DNA of 64,000 bases. Source: Streptomyces sp. NRRL S-340 (GTDB lineage: Bacteria; Actinomycetota; Actinomycetes; Streptomycetales; Streptomycetaceae). Both the position numbers and the translations under genes were made by a program. Below the pieces are notes generated by a model. The model was given only the letters and a program-made list of their open reading frames with translations, searched no databases and had not been told where the DNA came from. The stretch is taken from the NCBI RefSeq assembly GCF_000720185.1, contig NZ_JOIY01000021.1, forward strand, positions 1 to 64,000, in the 5' to 3' direction. Positions 34,071-42,584 of the stretch are shown here, piece by piece. Each line of letters starts with the position of its first letter. Position 1 is the stretch's first letter.

Positions 34071-35525
34071 TCAGTCGGCGGGGGGCTCTGTCCCCTGCAT
34101 GTCGTGATCGATTCCAGCATGCAGGGTGCGGCCGCCCGACGGGATCACCTCGACGAGGCGTTCCTCCTCCGCTTGGGATAGATCCGTGAAGAGTCGAATG
34201 GACGTGTTCACGAGCTCCAGTAGGGGGACACTGCCGCGGGGTGGTTTTACCGAGGCGGTCCGGGTGGAGAAGTTGTACCTCACCGGTAGGCCACTTGGCG
34301 GCAGGGCTGCTTCGAGTGTCTTGACCAGGGTTCCAGGTCCCAGAGATTCACTGAGGCGGCGGAGACGGTCCCCATGCAAGGCGCCCACCTCTCCTTCGTA
34401 CGCCACCTTCCCACCACCGTTGACCAGTGTGATGGCCTTGAGGCTCAGCCCTAGAAGCGGCAGACGATTGCCGACCTCGTCGAGGGCCGGCAGTTCGTAC
34501 GCCGCTCGTGGCGCCGACGATGTCAGGTGCTCGACCTTCTGTGCGAGCGTGACAACGAAGCCGGGCGCGTCGAAACTGAGGACTCCCTCACCCGTAGTCC
34601 AGTGCAGGGGGGCGGCGTCACGACGAGCGGCGACAGAGGAAGGGGCTACGCCACAAACCCGGGCGTTCCATGTGCTCAGCGCGGCGCGCATGAGGTGCTG
34701 GAGATTGTCGGTGGCGGTGATCCTGCCGTGCCGCAGCAGATCGGTCAGAGTGATCTCATTGGCGATACGGCTCCAGAAGTTCCCATCAGGGATCTCCTGG
34801 CCTTCGAGGAGGTAATCGAGGGACAACTCGTCCAGTTGCTGCGGATACCTGGGAGCGCGTTCGAGTGCGGCTACCGGTGCACCACTAGCGCGCCATAAGG
34901 TACCCAAGAAGGCCGTCAGGCGGCGCGCGATCGGTGGGGACAGCGTGTCCGAGGCAAACGCAAGCGCGTCCTCAGTCCCCTCACGCTCACCGCGGCGGGC
35001 TGCCTGCGCGCCGGTCGTCATGGCACGGGCCAGCCGGGACACGGAGCGCTCGTCAAGGAGGCCCTGGCCCCCTTCAATGACGGTGTTCGCGATCAGACGC
35101 CTCAACGCAGCGTCGGCCGATTCGCCAGCGGTCAGCTCCGCGAAAGCCGCCAAGTCCAAGACCAGGGTGTGGTGGTCGATCGCGAGCGAATCCAGGGCGC
35201 GGGCATCGAAGGACGGGCGGAGAGCGCCGAGCGCCAGAACAATGGGCCGGTCCTGGCGAGCAAGGCGCCTGATGTCGAACTCGAGCTCGTCCGCGTCCGT
35301 CGTGCTGCGCAGGTAGACGTATCGGTCGCTGAGGTCGTCGTCGTGCGGCCATCGCATGACCAGGTCCGGCATGTGGGTGTGGTTGTAATATCCGGTGCGC
35401 CTGGTCCGGATCTGCGGATTGATCTGCCGAAGGTGCTGTTCGAGGACTCGTTTGATCTCGGCGAACGAGCGGTACGGGTCGTCCGCCTCGAGTGCCTCCG
35501 CGATCGACGATGCGACGGCGTTCAC
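34071..35525 (-). CDS. unknown protein, partner of the PD-(D/E)XK-like nuclease
   Basis: A 484-residue soluble protein that I do not recognise. The N-terminal third contains PDLVMRW then DRYVYLRST, which resembles a degenerate nuclease-core strand pair but lacks the Lys. A helical middle follows (about 180-270), then a beta-rich C-terminal part with FVVTLAQKVEHL and KAITLVNGGGKVAYEGEVGAL. GTG 35525 overlaps the stop of the upstream gene (GTGA), so the two are a co-translated pair. GC content is lower than in the flanking chromosome. Position in an accessory block beside an integrase suggests a defence or mobile-element role; this is inference only. Confidence 0.75.
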   Translation of the reverse strand: MNAVASSIAEALEADDPYRSFAEIKRVLEQHLRQINPQIRTRRTGYYNHTHMPDLVMRWPHDDDLSDRYVYLRSTTDADELEFDIRRLARQDRPIVLALGALRPSFDARALDSLAIDHHTLVLDLAAFAELTAGESADAALRRLIANTVIEGGQGLLDERSVSRLARAMTTGAQAARRGEREGTEDALAFASDTLSPPIARRLTAFLGTLWRASGAPVAALERAPRYPQQLDELSLDYLLEGQEIPDGNFWSRIANEITLTDLLRHGRITATDNLQHLMRAALSTWNARVCGVAPSSVAARRDAAPLHWTTGEGVLSFDAPGFVVTLAQKVEHLTSSAPRAAYELPALDEVGNRLPLLGLSLKAITLVNGGGKVAYEGEVGALHGDRLRRLSESLGPGTLVKTLEAALPPSGLPVRYNFSTRTASVKPPRGSVPLLELVNTSIRLFTDLSQAEEERLVEVIPSGGRTLHAGIDHDMQGTEPPAD

Positions 35526-36124
35526 CACTCCCCCTTTAGGGTCAGCTCGTGCGCCAGGATGGCCCGCCACTCGGTGAGGGGCAGCAAACCCTCCTGCTTC
35601 TCTGACAGGACGATGCGCCACACGCGCTCGGACACGCTCTGGACCGCGTTCGCGTCGATCCTCTTCCTGGCCTCGTCCTCGGAGATGTCACCGAAGATGC
35701 GTTGCCGGTGTTGGACGACAGCGGACTCGATCCTTTGCGGCTCGTGTAGTTGCGACCAACTGTTCACATTGAAGGGGGCCCAGGTGATCCACATGTAGTG
35801 ATCACCGAAGAGGTACTTCTCCTGGTGCGCGACGTAGCACTTGGCGAGGAACTCGACGAAGTGAGTGCCCTGGTCCGCCGGCCCCTGATAGTGCTTGACC
35901 TCCGCGCAGAACTGGTCGCCATGGTACGGGGCGCCCCGCATCGACCCGCCCAGGTCGAAGGAGAAGGTCTGTCCGCCCTCCGGCCAGGCGAGTGTCAGTT
36001 TCCTCGCCCAGGCGTCCGAGTCCGTGTTCGCGAAGGCCCCACAGATCCGCATCGTGCCCTCGAGGTAGAGCTTGGCTCTCTTCGCTCCCGTGATTCCCTT
36101 TAAGTGGGCGTCCTCTCCAACCAC
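35522..36124 (-). CDS. PD-(D/E)XK-like nuclease candidate
   Basis: A 200-residue protein with a possible restriction-endonuclease-like core: FSFDLGG (Asp57) followed 18 residues later by FCAEVKHY (Glu75-Val-Lys77), the D...E-x-K pattern. Aromatic-rich flanks (KYLFGDHYMWITWAPFNVN) and a C-terminal helical half follow. No database-level family is known to me. The start GTG 36124 has no strong ribosome site; it may be leaderless. It is translationally coupled to the 484-residue protein downstream. Confidence 0.65.
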   Translation of the reverse strand: MVGEDAHLKGITGAKRAKLYLEGTMRICGAFANTDSDAWARKLTLAWPEGGQTFSFDLGGSMRGAPYHGDQFCAEVKHYQGPADQGTHFVEFLAKCYVAHQEKYLFGDHYMWITWAPFNVNSWSQLHEPQRIESAVVQHRQRIFGDISEDEARKRIDANAVQSVSERVWRIVLSEKQEGLLPLTEWRAILAHELTLKGEW

Positions 36125-36344
36125 GGTGAGAGTCTAAGCGCCGCGGAGGGGCGGCGGCTGATGGCCGCACTAGCGGGTGGTCCACGATCCAGAGCAGGGG
36201 AGTGCTGTGCAGACAACCTGGCGGTGCCGCGAAGGAACGGAGCGGACCACAGGATCCAGGCAGGCAGGGCGACAGCCTTTGCTCAGGCGGCAAATGACCG
36301 CACCAGAGCGCCGCACGTGTGTTGTGCTCCTTCTCCCTGAGTCG

Positions 36345-36797
36345 TCAGGCGACGATCACACAGACGAGAAGGAGGGAGAGCCCGTACAGGGCTATAGCGA
36401 GGTGCAGCCCTACCCACAGGCGGTGAAGCCGAATGCGGTGCAGCCGGGGAAACTCGCGGTAGTGCGCCCCGCGTGCTCGGGCGAGCTCTTCATCGGACCC
36501 CAGTACGCCCCGGGCCGCCAGGTCTCGGGTCAACGCTCGTGCCTGGGTGAGGTGGTAGGAGGCGCGCTCGTAGTACTTGGCCACGGCCACAGCCCCGTAG
36601 ACTCCAGTCGTCGCGACGAAGAGGCACAAAGGCAGGACGTTCAGCGTGAACTTCTGCTGGACGATCAGACCGCTCAGGGCTGCCGTGACGATGAGCAGGA
36701 GGTTCGTCAATGTGGAGCGCTGGGTCTCACACTGCCGCAGTTGTTCGCGGTGCTCCTTCCAATATGCGCGTATCGCCTCTTCCGACGTCTCGGCCAT
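36345..36797 (-). CDS. small multi-pass membrane protein
   Basis: A 150-residue protein with an amphipathic N-terminal helix (EEAIRAYWKEHREQLRQCET) and three hydrophobic segments: about residues 33-48 (LLLIVTAALSGLIV), 53-72 (LPLCLFVATTGVYGAVAV) and 127-150 (LWVGLHLAIALYGLSLLLV). The layout recalls small oligomeric membrane proteins such as the SLATT or RipA-like groups, some predicted to be pore-forming effectors in defence systems, but I cannot assign it. ATG 36797 follows GGGGG. It diverges from a DUF4062 gene with only 78 bases between start codons. Confidence 0.75.
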   Translation of the reverse strand: MAETSEEAIRAYWKEHREQLRQCETQRSTLTNLLLIVTAALSGLIVQQKFTLNVLPLCLFVATTGVYGAVAVAKYYERASYHLTQARALTRDLAARGVLGSDEELARARGAHYREFPRLHRIRLHRLWVGLHLAIALYGLSLLLVCVIVA

Positions 36798-36875
36798 CAA
36801 ACCCCCAGTTGAATGCCGGCACCAGCCACCCGGTTCGCCTCGCAGCAGAACCCTCAGCAGTGGAGACACCGTAGC

Positions 36876-38000
36876 GTGAGGATCTTCATCAGCAGTGCCC
36901 GCAAGGGTCTGGAGGAGGAGCGTGACGCCCTTGACGGGCTGGTCCGCGCTCTCGGTCACACGCCGGTCCGGTTCGAGGACTTCTCAGCTCAGACCACGCC
37001 GAGCCGGGAAGCCTGCCTGAAAGCTCTGTCGACCGCCGACGCGTGCCTCTTCCTCCTAGGCCCGAACTACGGCCACGTGTTCCCCGAGACAGGGCAGTCA
37101 GCAACCCATGACGAATGGGTAGCAGCCCAGCAAGCAGGTATGCCCCGCCTCGTCTATCGCAAGCTGGACGTGACCTTCGAGCCCAGTCAGCACGAGTTCG
37201 TACGCGTAGTGGAGGCGTACGCCACCGGCGTATTCCGCGACAGCTTCCGCACGGCTGCGGACCTGCTCCCTAAGGTCGCCGGGAAGATCCGCGAGCTGGA
37301 GTCGGGCCCGTCCCCCCTGGCCTACGCCAAGCTGGCCCAGCCACCCACCCTGCACTGGACGCTCGAGGAGGGTACAGGCGGTCTGCAGACCGCCGGCGTG
37401 ACCACCCTTTTGGAGTTGCACGTCCTACCGCTGGACTCTGCTGGTTACTCGACAAGGGAACTGGAGGCGCTCGGCCACTCGCTGCCGGGCCGTATGCGCC
37501 TCACCGGTATGGTCTCGGACGATGTCCCCCTCAGCTCTTCCCGGTCGCAGGGCCATATGGCCATCTCCATCCCGGCCAGTCGCCCCCGTTCGTGGGAAAC
37601 GCCCCGTCCGGGCCAGCTCGTAGAGGTCCGCCTGTACAAGACGGGCCAGCTCTCCACCCGGGCTCTGCTCCCCCAGGACAGTATGGGGCCGATCCTCGAT
37701 CCCAATGCCCTGCCCAAGCAGATCGCCGAACTGCTCAAGTTCAGCGGCGCGTTGGACATCATCAGGCAGGACCGCATCGTGGTGGCTGCTGGGGTGTCGG
37801 AGCCCGCCATGACCAGCATCGATACCTTCGACCCACGTCAGTCACGGCGCACAGCCAGTCTCGCCGGCTTCGGCAGGTCATTCGCCCTGCGTACCGAACC
37901 AGACGAGTCCGTCACCCTGGCGGCCCTGCAGACCGGAGCCGATGAAGTCGCCGAACATCTCGCGCGAGCACTGATCGCGCACCACCCCTCCGCTGCCTGA
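36876..38000 (+). CDS. DUF4062-domain protein
   Basis: A 374-residue protein with an N-terminal DUF4062 domain (about 1-110): VRIFISSARKGLEEERDAL, the PSREACLKALSTADACLFLLG strand and GPNYG. DUF4062 is related to TIR-like nucleotide-handling folds in comparative-genomics work and is often joined to signalling or NTPase domains. The C-terminal 260 residues (from about PTLHWTLEEGTGG) are beta-rich and unrecognised. GTG 36876 is the start supported by the domain. It diverges from the small membrane protein, so the pair may be one sensor-effector unit. Confidence 0.8.
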   Translation: MRIFISSARKGLEEERDALDGLVRALGHTPVRFEDFSAQTTPSREACLKALSTADACLFLLGPNYGHVFPETGQSATHDEWVAAQQAGMPRLVYRKLDVTFEPSQHEFVRVVEAYATGVFRDSFRTAADLLPKVAGKIRELESGPSPLAYAKLAQPPTLHWTLEEGTGGLQTAGVTTLLELHVLPLDSAGYSTRELEALGHSLPGRMRLTGMVSDDVPLSSSRSQGHMAISIPASRPRSWETPRPGQLVEVRLYKTGQLSTRALLPQDSMGPILDPNALPKQIAELLKFSGALDIIRQDRIVVAAGVSEPAMTSIDTFDPRQSRRTASLAGFGRSFALRTEPDESVTLAALQTGADEVAEHLARALIAHHPSAA

Positions 38001-38066
38001 AGCCGCCTCGACACCAAACGGGCACGGGCCGCCGCCTGCTCCGGTTTGACGTGGCGCGCTGGGTGG

Positions 38067-38675
38067 CTACGCGCCCTTCGACCTATGCCGCCAAACGGCG
38101 TGCTCCAGTCCGCCCTTGTCGTGCCCGAGAAGCACGGCGGCTTCCTCATAGACAGCGCGCAACTGGTCGTACGGGAGGTCCGGAACGCCAGCATCGACGG
38201 CGAAGGCGCGCAGATGTACATCAACGGCCACGTGCGAACGGCCAACGAGATTGCCGATGTAGTCGACGCTCTTCGGCCCCACCCCCTTCACCGTGCGCAG
38301 AGCGGCGCGATTGTCCGGATGATGTAGCCACGTGCGGAGGTCCTCGCGGGTATCGACCCCATGGGCAGCGAGGAGGTCGGTGATGGAGTGGGCCGTCGCG
38401 ACCTTCTGGGCGTGGTTGAACTTCATGGCCACGGCGAGGTCTTCCGTGGCGAGCCGGTGTTGGAAGCCGCGGACCGTTCTTGCATCAGGCCAGCTCAACT
38501 GCAGATCGAGGAGCCTCGGTCGGAGAGTCCTCTCGTACTTGCACCGGGGCTGGAAGCTGACGTCGCAGATGACAGCACCCATGTGGGTCCATCCGCCGGG
38601 CTGCGGAAACGGACCGCTGCCGAGTAGATGTTGAACGTGGTCGGCGAGCCGCCGGGCAGGGCTGGATGTGGGCAT
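38067..38675 (-). CDS. HhH-GPD base-excision-type protein
   Basis: A 202-residue protein with an endonuclease III-like helix-hairpin-helix-GPD domain. The hairpin LRTVKGVGPKSVDYIGNLVG holds Lys135 and VAVDVHLRAF holds the catalytic-type Asp152, the hallmark of bifunctional DNA glycosylases. There is no C-terminal four-Cys iron-sulfur motif. It is shorter than Nth (about 210-270) and divergent, so the damaged-base or alternative substrate is unclear. It is a single gene on the minus strand in the accessory block. Confidence 0.82.
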   Translation of the reverse strand: MPTSSPARRLADHVQHLLGSGPFPQPGGWTHMGAVICDVSFQPRCKYERTLRPRLLDLQLSWPDARTVRGFQHRLATEDLAVAMKFNHAQKVATAHSITDLLAAHGVDTREDLRTWLHHPDNRAALRTVKGVGPKSVDYIGNLVGRSHVAVDVHLRAFAVDAGVPDLPYDQLRAVYEEAAVLLGHDKGGLEHAVWRHRSKGA

Positions 38676-38801
38676 GGGCCAATGATGGCGCTGCGGACTG
38701 ACAATCTGGTTGGAAAGTGCAAAACTCTGGAACGGATAGAGTGAGGGAGGTGCCGTTCCATCGCGCAGTCCCCTCCATGATGGGAAGGCTTCCCATTTCG
38801 G

Positions 38802-39518
38802 CTATCTGGCCTCCGTCGAAACCGGGGCAAGCCGGAAGACGCATTGAACCGTGTTGAACCCGATCACCTCCGCAACGAAGCGGAACTTGTTGCCAACTGC
38901 AACGGTTGCAGGGGTTTGCTGGCCAGTCAGGTGCAGGTCGCCGGTGTTGACGTCCTCGTACTTGAAGTTCGGGCCGTCCGTTGTCTGCGGTCCCTTGTCG
39001 CCTGGGCCGAGAAGGAAGTCGTAGCGGGTCTGATCATCCCCATAGGACGCCATGTGCCTGATTGACCCGTCGAAGGCGATCGACTGCCCCTCGTGCTTGG
39101 TTGCGAAGTTCACGTTCGCTTCGCTGCACGGGTCCGCCTTCAACAGCGCTGCGAACTCGCGATTGTTTTGCGCCGTGATCACCTCAGCGTCGGTCGGCTC
39201 ATCTGCAGGGGGTGTAGTGGAAGGCTTCTCACCGATGGCCGTCGAACTGGGTGAGGCGCTCTTCTCCTTGTCTCCGTCGCCGAGCGCAACGCCAGTGACG
39301 ATGATGGCAGCCAAGACCACGAGGACGGCAGCCCCCGCCCCGATCAGACGCCACGGTAGTGGCCTCTTCGGCCGACGAAAGTTGAGGGTGGTGCGAAGTC
39401 TGCCTGGGAGCTGTTCCACGAGCTCCCAGCCGTCCTTCTGCATCTTCGAGATGACCAAACCGTCGGTGCCCCGAACCGTCTGCACGACCTTGTACTCGTA
39501 CTTGATCTCATTGGCCAT
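38802..39518 (-). CDS. DUF4839 single-pass membrane protein
   Basis: A 238-residue protein. A small N-terminal cytoplasmic domain (MANEIKYEYKVVQTVRGTDG) is followed by one membrane helix (RLIGAGAAVLVVLAAIIVTGV, about residues 55-77) and a Ser/Thr/Pro linker. The extracytoplasmic DUF4839-like domain (EFAALLKADPCSEANVNF to FDGSIRHMASYGDD and RFVAEVIGFN) contains two Cys. ATG 39518 follows GGGGAG. DUF4839 proteins are found on actinobacterial mobile elements and have no established role. Confidence 0.8.
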   Translation of the reverse strand: MANEIKYEYKVVQTVRGTDGLVISKMQKDGWELVEQLPGRLRTTLNFRRPKRPLPWRLIGAGAAVLVVLAAIIVTGVALGDGDKEKSASPSSTAIGEKPSTTPPADEPTDAEVITAQNNREFAALLKADPCSEANVNFATKHEGQSIAFDGSIRHMASYGDDQTRYDFLLGPGDKGPQTTDGPNFKYEDVNTGDLHLTGQQTPATVAVGNKFRFVAEVIGFNTVQCVFRLAPVSTEAR

Positions 39519-39665
39519 GCGGCTCCCCGCCCCTGAAGCGAACTGGTCATTGCAACTGGGCGCGAGCATAGAGGACTCCGCGAGTAGCCCGGCATCAGGA
39601 ACTGCCCGCTCACCACCGGCATTTGCAGCACGCCGCGATCCGGGCAGTGGCCTGCTTTTCAAACG

Positions 39666-39700
39666 CCTCCACCCCTGTCCTGCACGGACAGGGGTGGAGG
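39666..39700. terminator. strong hairpin terminator after the integrase
   Basis: A perfect 15-base stem, CCTCCACCCCTGTCC (39666-39680) with GGACAGGGGTGGAGG (39686-39700), and loop TGCAC, five bases beyond the integrase stop on the minus strand. Confidence 0.9.
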
Positions 39701-39705
39701 AACGT

Positions 39706-40794
39706 TCATGCAGCTACAGTGAGCGGGGCTTCCATTCGCTCCCAGGCTCCCAGGACTGCCTTGTGAGCGTCCGGCTGCAGGTGGGCGTAGCGCTGCGTGG
39801 TCTGAAAGCTTTCATGGCCGAGGAGGTGCTGGACCTCGTAGAGCGAGACTCCCTGCTGCACCAGCCACGAGGCGCACGTGTGGCGCATGGAGTGCGGTGG
39901 GTAGTGCGGGACAAGCTGCTGCTCACCGTCGCCGTCAAAGTAGTAGGCGCCTTCTACAGCCGGCCACCAGGTCTGCCTCCGCCAGTTGCCGTCATCGAGG
40001 AGTCGCCCAGCCCTGCCCTTGGTGATGGTGGTAAACACCACCGCGTCACGGTCTAGCCCGTAGATGTGGCGCTCAAGTGCCTCCAGGACATGGGATGGCA
40101 GCGGAACTTCCCGGCGGCTCTTGGAACTCTTCGGGTACTCCTTGATGCCGCTCTTAGTGTTGACCTCCACCACGAACAGTCGCGAGCGACGCTGGTCGAT
40201 GCGGTGTCGGTGAAGGCCGGAAAGTTCACCCCAGCGCAATCCGGTGTAGAAGCCGAGCAGGCACATCGTCCTCCAGGGGGACGGCAGTTCGTCCAGGATG
40301 CTCTGCGCCTGATCGAGTGTGAACCACTGCGGCGGTTTAACTGCGATCTTGGGCAGGTCGATGCTGCGGCAAGGACTCACCGTGATCACGTCGTCGCCGA
40401 CGGCCGCGCGCATGATCGAGGACGTCAGGTTGTAGGCCCGCTTGATCGCGGCAGCACCCGTGCCCTTCTCGACCAGGGAGCGGACCCAGCTCTGAACGTC
40501 CATTCGGGTGATGGCGCGCATCTCCCAGTCCGCCCAGTAGGGCATGACGTGGTTCTTGATGCAGGAGGCGTCGCCTCGCATGGTGTGGCGCTCGACCACG
40601 CGGGCGCTCCACCAACGGTCGTGCCACTCGCGGAACGCGATTTCGCCGGCCCTCGGGTCGCGCATGCTTCCGTGGGCGAACTGGGTTTCCATCTCGATGC
40701 CCCAAGCTCGCGCCTGAGCCTTGAGAGGGAATGACTCACTGAACCGGTCTCCTGTCCGGTTGCGTACGGTCGCCTGCCACTTGCCGGACTTCAA
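39706..40794 (-). CDS. int: tyrosine recombinase / phage-type integrase
   Basis: A 362-residue site-specific integrase of the kind carried by actinomycete integrative elements. The N-terminal arm-binding segment (SGKWQATVRNRTGDRF) and core-binding SAM-like domain precede the catalytic domain with the full residue set: Arg187 (GLRWGEL), His301-x-x-Arg304 (HSMRHT), His327 (LLGHES) and nucleophile Tyr336 (TTQRYAHL). The only standard start is TTG 40794, 22 bases from a good AAAGGAG. Homologues usually begin a few residues earlier (xAYLRKL), so an in-frame CTG at 40803 may be the real start. It pairs with the adjacent xis gene. Confidence 0.93.
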   Translation of the reverse strand: MKSGKWQATVRNRTGDRFSESFPLKAQARAWGIEMETQFAHGSMRDPRAGEIAFREWHDRWWSARVVERHTMRGDASCIKNHVMPYWADWEMRAITRMDVQSWVRSLVEKGTGAAAIKRAYNLTSSIMRAAVGDDVITVSPCRSIDLPKIAVKPPQWFTLDQAQSILDELPSPWRTMCLLGFYTGLRWGELSGLHRHRIDQRRSRLFVVEVNTKSGIKEYPKSSKSRREVPLPSHVLEALERHIYGLDRDAVVFTTITKGRAGRLLDDGNWRRQTWWPAVEGAYYFDGDGEQQLVPHYPPHSMRHTCASWLVQQGVSLYEVQHLLGHESFQTTQRYAHLQPDAHKAVLGAWERMEAPLTVAA

Positions 40795-40860
40795 CTTGCG
40801 CAGGTACGCGGCACTACTCCTTTATTCCGGGGACGGTGAGGACCATGCTGACAGCCAAGG

Positions 40861-41067
40861 TCAGCGGCGGGCGGGCGGGAAAGGGACTGATCTGCTGGTA
40901 ATGAACTCCTCCAAGCCGGATGCGGGGACACGGACGCGCGAGCGGCCCGTTCCGGTGCGCAGGTCGACGACCGGAAGTTCCCCGGCTGCAATGAAGCGGT
41001 AGACAGTGCGGCGATCGACGTCCAAGGCGGCGGCGACAGCGGGAATGGACATCAGACGGGCAGGCAT
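40861..41067 (-). CDS. xis: excisionase-type HTH protein
   Basis: A 68-residue MerR/excisionase-like winged-helix protein: LMSIPAVAAALDVDRRTVYR (HTH), then FIAAGELPVVDL and SRVRVPASGLEEFI, the usual beta-hairpin and wing. It lies 66 bases upstream of the integrase in the same direction, the standard xis-int order. It would bind the attachment region and bias recombination to excision. Confidence 0.9.
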   Translation of the reverse strand: MPARLMSIPAVAAALDVDRRTVYRFIAAGELPVVDLRTGTGRSRVRVPASGLEEFITSRSVPFPPARR

Positions 41068-41289
41068 GGTGAGTCCTTGAGAGTGGGATGTGAAAGAAGC
41101 CGACGCATCGGTTCAGCTGGCCTGTTGAGCAGGAAGAGGCATTGCCACCCCCAGGCGGAGGCGTACTGGTGATGCCAGAAGGTCGCAGGCCAGCGACGCT
41201 TTCGTTCTCCTCTCAGGCTCAAGCGCTGTCCTGCGTTCGGTGCGGCTCCACCGCCAAGCACAACCGACCGCGAACACCCTCAATGGTCG

Positions 41290-41324
41290 CCACGATCGCC
41301 GGTTTGGCTAACCGGCGATCGTGG
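41290..41324. repeat. perfect 15-base hairpin in the 728-base gap left of the excisionase
   Basis: Arms of 15 bases, CCACGATCGCCGGTT (41290-41304) and AACCGGCGATCGTGG (41310-41324), flank the loop TGGCT. It is about 220 bases upstream of xis, in the gap 41068-41795 between the integrase module and wbqC-like gene. It could terminate either side or be a recombination/regulatory site of the element. The remaining gap shows mixed-composition sequence with no gene I can support. Confidence 0.6.
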
Positions 41325-41795
41325 TCTATGTTCCGGTCGCGCCAGGCAAGAAGACGACCATCGGCTGACACTCACGGCACCAACTGCACGTCTTAACCCC
41401 TGTTCTCCTGGTCTTTGACCGCTAGCTGTGTTCGCAGCGCCGCTGCCCCTTCCCTAAACAACACGACCCTTGCGGCCGCACCTTGTAACCGGTGGGCCAT
41501 TCACCCGCCCACGTGCCTTCAAGGTCTTGTAGATTGACATAGCCCCGCGTGGCGTTCCAGCCTTTGGGCGTGCTTTCTCGTCTGCCGTGAGCGAATACTG
41601 AAAGCCGCAAGTCCCTTTAAGTCCCGGAACGCTTAGCAGGTGCGGGCTGCGGACCCTGTCTGGGGCGTTCTCGCTGCTGGCTACAGTTTTCCCCAGCCCG
41701 GGCAAAATGACCGCCCGGCCGTAGATCGACCCAGCCGAATGAGTAGGACCGTCGCAGGCCGTTTTGCCACCGACCTCATGCAAACAGTTTGCGCG

Positions 41796-42584
41796 TCAAT
41801 CGGAGAAACGGTACTGGGAGGCAACGGCACGCATTTCCTTGGTTACGGCCCGGACGCCGTAGGTCATGAGGGGGTGCACGGCGCTTAGCTCGTGCCCGCA
41901 ATCCCACACTCCAGATGCAGGCGTACGGAAGGGAACCACGCTTATCCCGTGGGCGGTGAAGGGAACCACACCGAGGTAGCGTGCACCGCCGGTACCGCAG
42001 AGGTAGCTCCGGGCCTGGGTGACCGCTGCGAGGTCGGCGAGTCGCTGCGACCGCTCAGAGCGGGCGGGCAAACGACTGCTGTACAGGATGCGGCCCTTCC
42101 AGCCCATCAGCCCGAGGAGCATCCGCGTGGATGCCTGGGCCACATCAGCAGTCTTGTCCGTTCGCCAGAACTCGTCGAGCACGGACTCCAATTCCTGCCG
42201 GAAGAGCGGCCAGTCAGTGGAGCTGCCGTAGTGCTGCGCGAGCATGTGCATGACTCGTCGACGCGAGCGTTCCGGGTCGACCAGAAGAGCATCCCGGATG
42301 AGGGTCGACCGACCATGAGGAAGGTGGGTAGGGATCGAGAGCCATTGACGTCGGCTTGGGTGGGACATGCTGGCCAGCCGGGCCCGGTGCTGGTAGTCGC
42401 GGCGGGCAAACTGGACGTCGTCGAGCACGATCCAGTAGTCCGCCGCGAACAGCTTGGCCAGGGTGTTCAGTCGCGGCAGGAAGTTCGGCTGATGGATCGC
42501 GCACAGCCCGCCGGGCGCGGGGAGGTCATGAGGCGATGAGTCTGCTGGTGAATCCGGCGCGGATAAGGGACTCGTACGCGGCAT
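41796..42584 (-). CDS. WbqC-family protein
   Basis: A 262-residue WbqC-like protein. The motif CAIHQPNFLPRLNTLAKLFAAD, then WIVLDDVQFARRDYQHR, is diagnostic. WbqC proteins occur in polysaccharide and small-molecule clusters; an aminoacyl/acyl transfer or glycan-linked role is proposed but unproven. The best start is ATG 42584, with GGAGG six bases upstream, although this lies 59 bases inside the ydcF-like gene and gives a 27-residue Pro/Ser-rich leader before the domain. Confidence 0.85.
   Translation of the reverse strand: MPRTSPLSAPDSPADSSPHDLPAPGGLCAIHQPNFLPRLNTLAKLFAADYWIVLDDVQFARRDYQHRARLASMSHPSRRQWLSIPTHLPHGRSTLIRDALLVDPERSRRRVMHMLAQHYGSSTDWPLFRQELESVLDEFWRTDKTADVAQASTRMLLGLMGWKGRILYSSRLPARSERSQRLADLAAVTQARSYLCGTGGARYLGVVPFTAHGISVVPFRTPASGVWDCGHELSAVHPLMTYGVRAVTKEMRAVASQYRFSD

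Noticed and set aside
41290..41324. CRISPR-like repeat
   Set aside because: A single hairpin with no repeated units or spacers; no CRISPR array was seen anywhere in the window.
41454..41783. 109-residue minus-strand frame just after wbqC
   Set aside because: Third-position GC is not raised, no ribosome site and no family resemblance.
33300..41800. tRNA gene as integration target of the integrase
   Set aside because: No cloverleaf or TTCGAATC-type arm could be found near the integrase or at the island borders.
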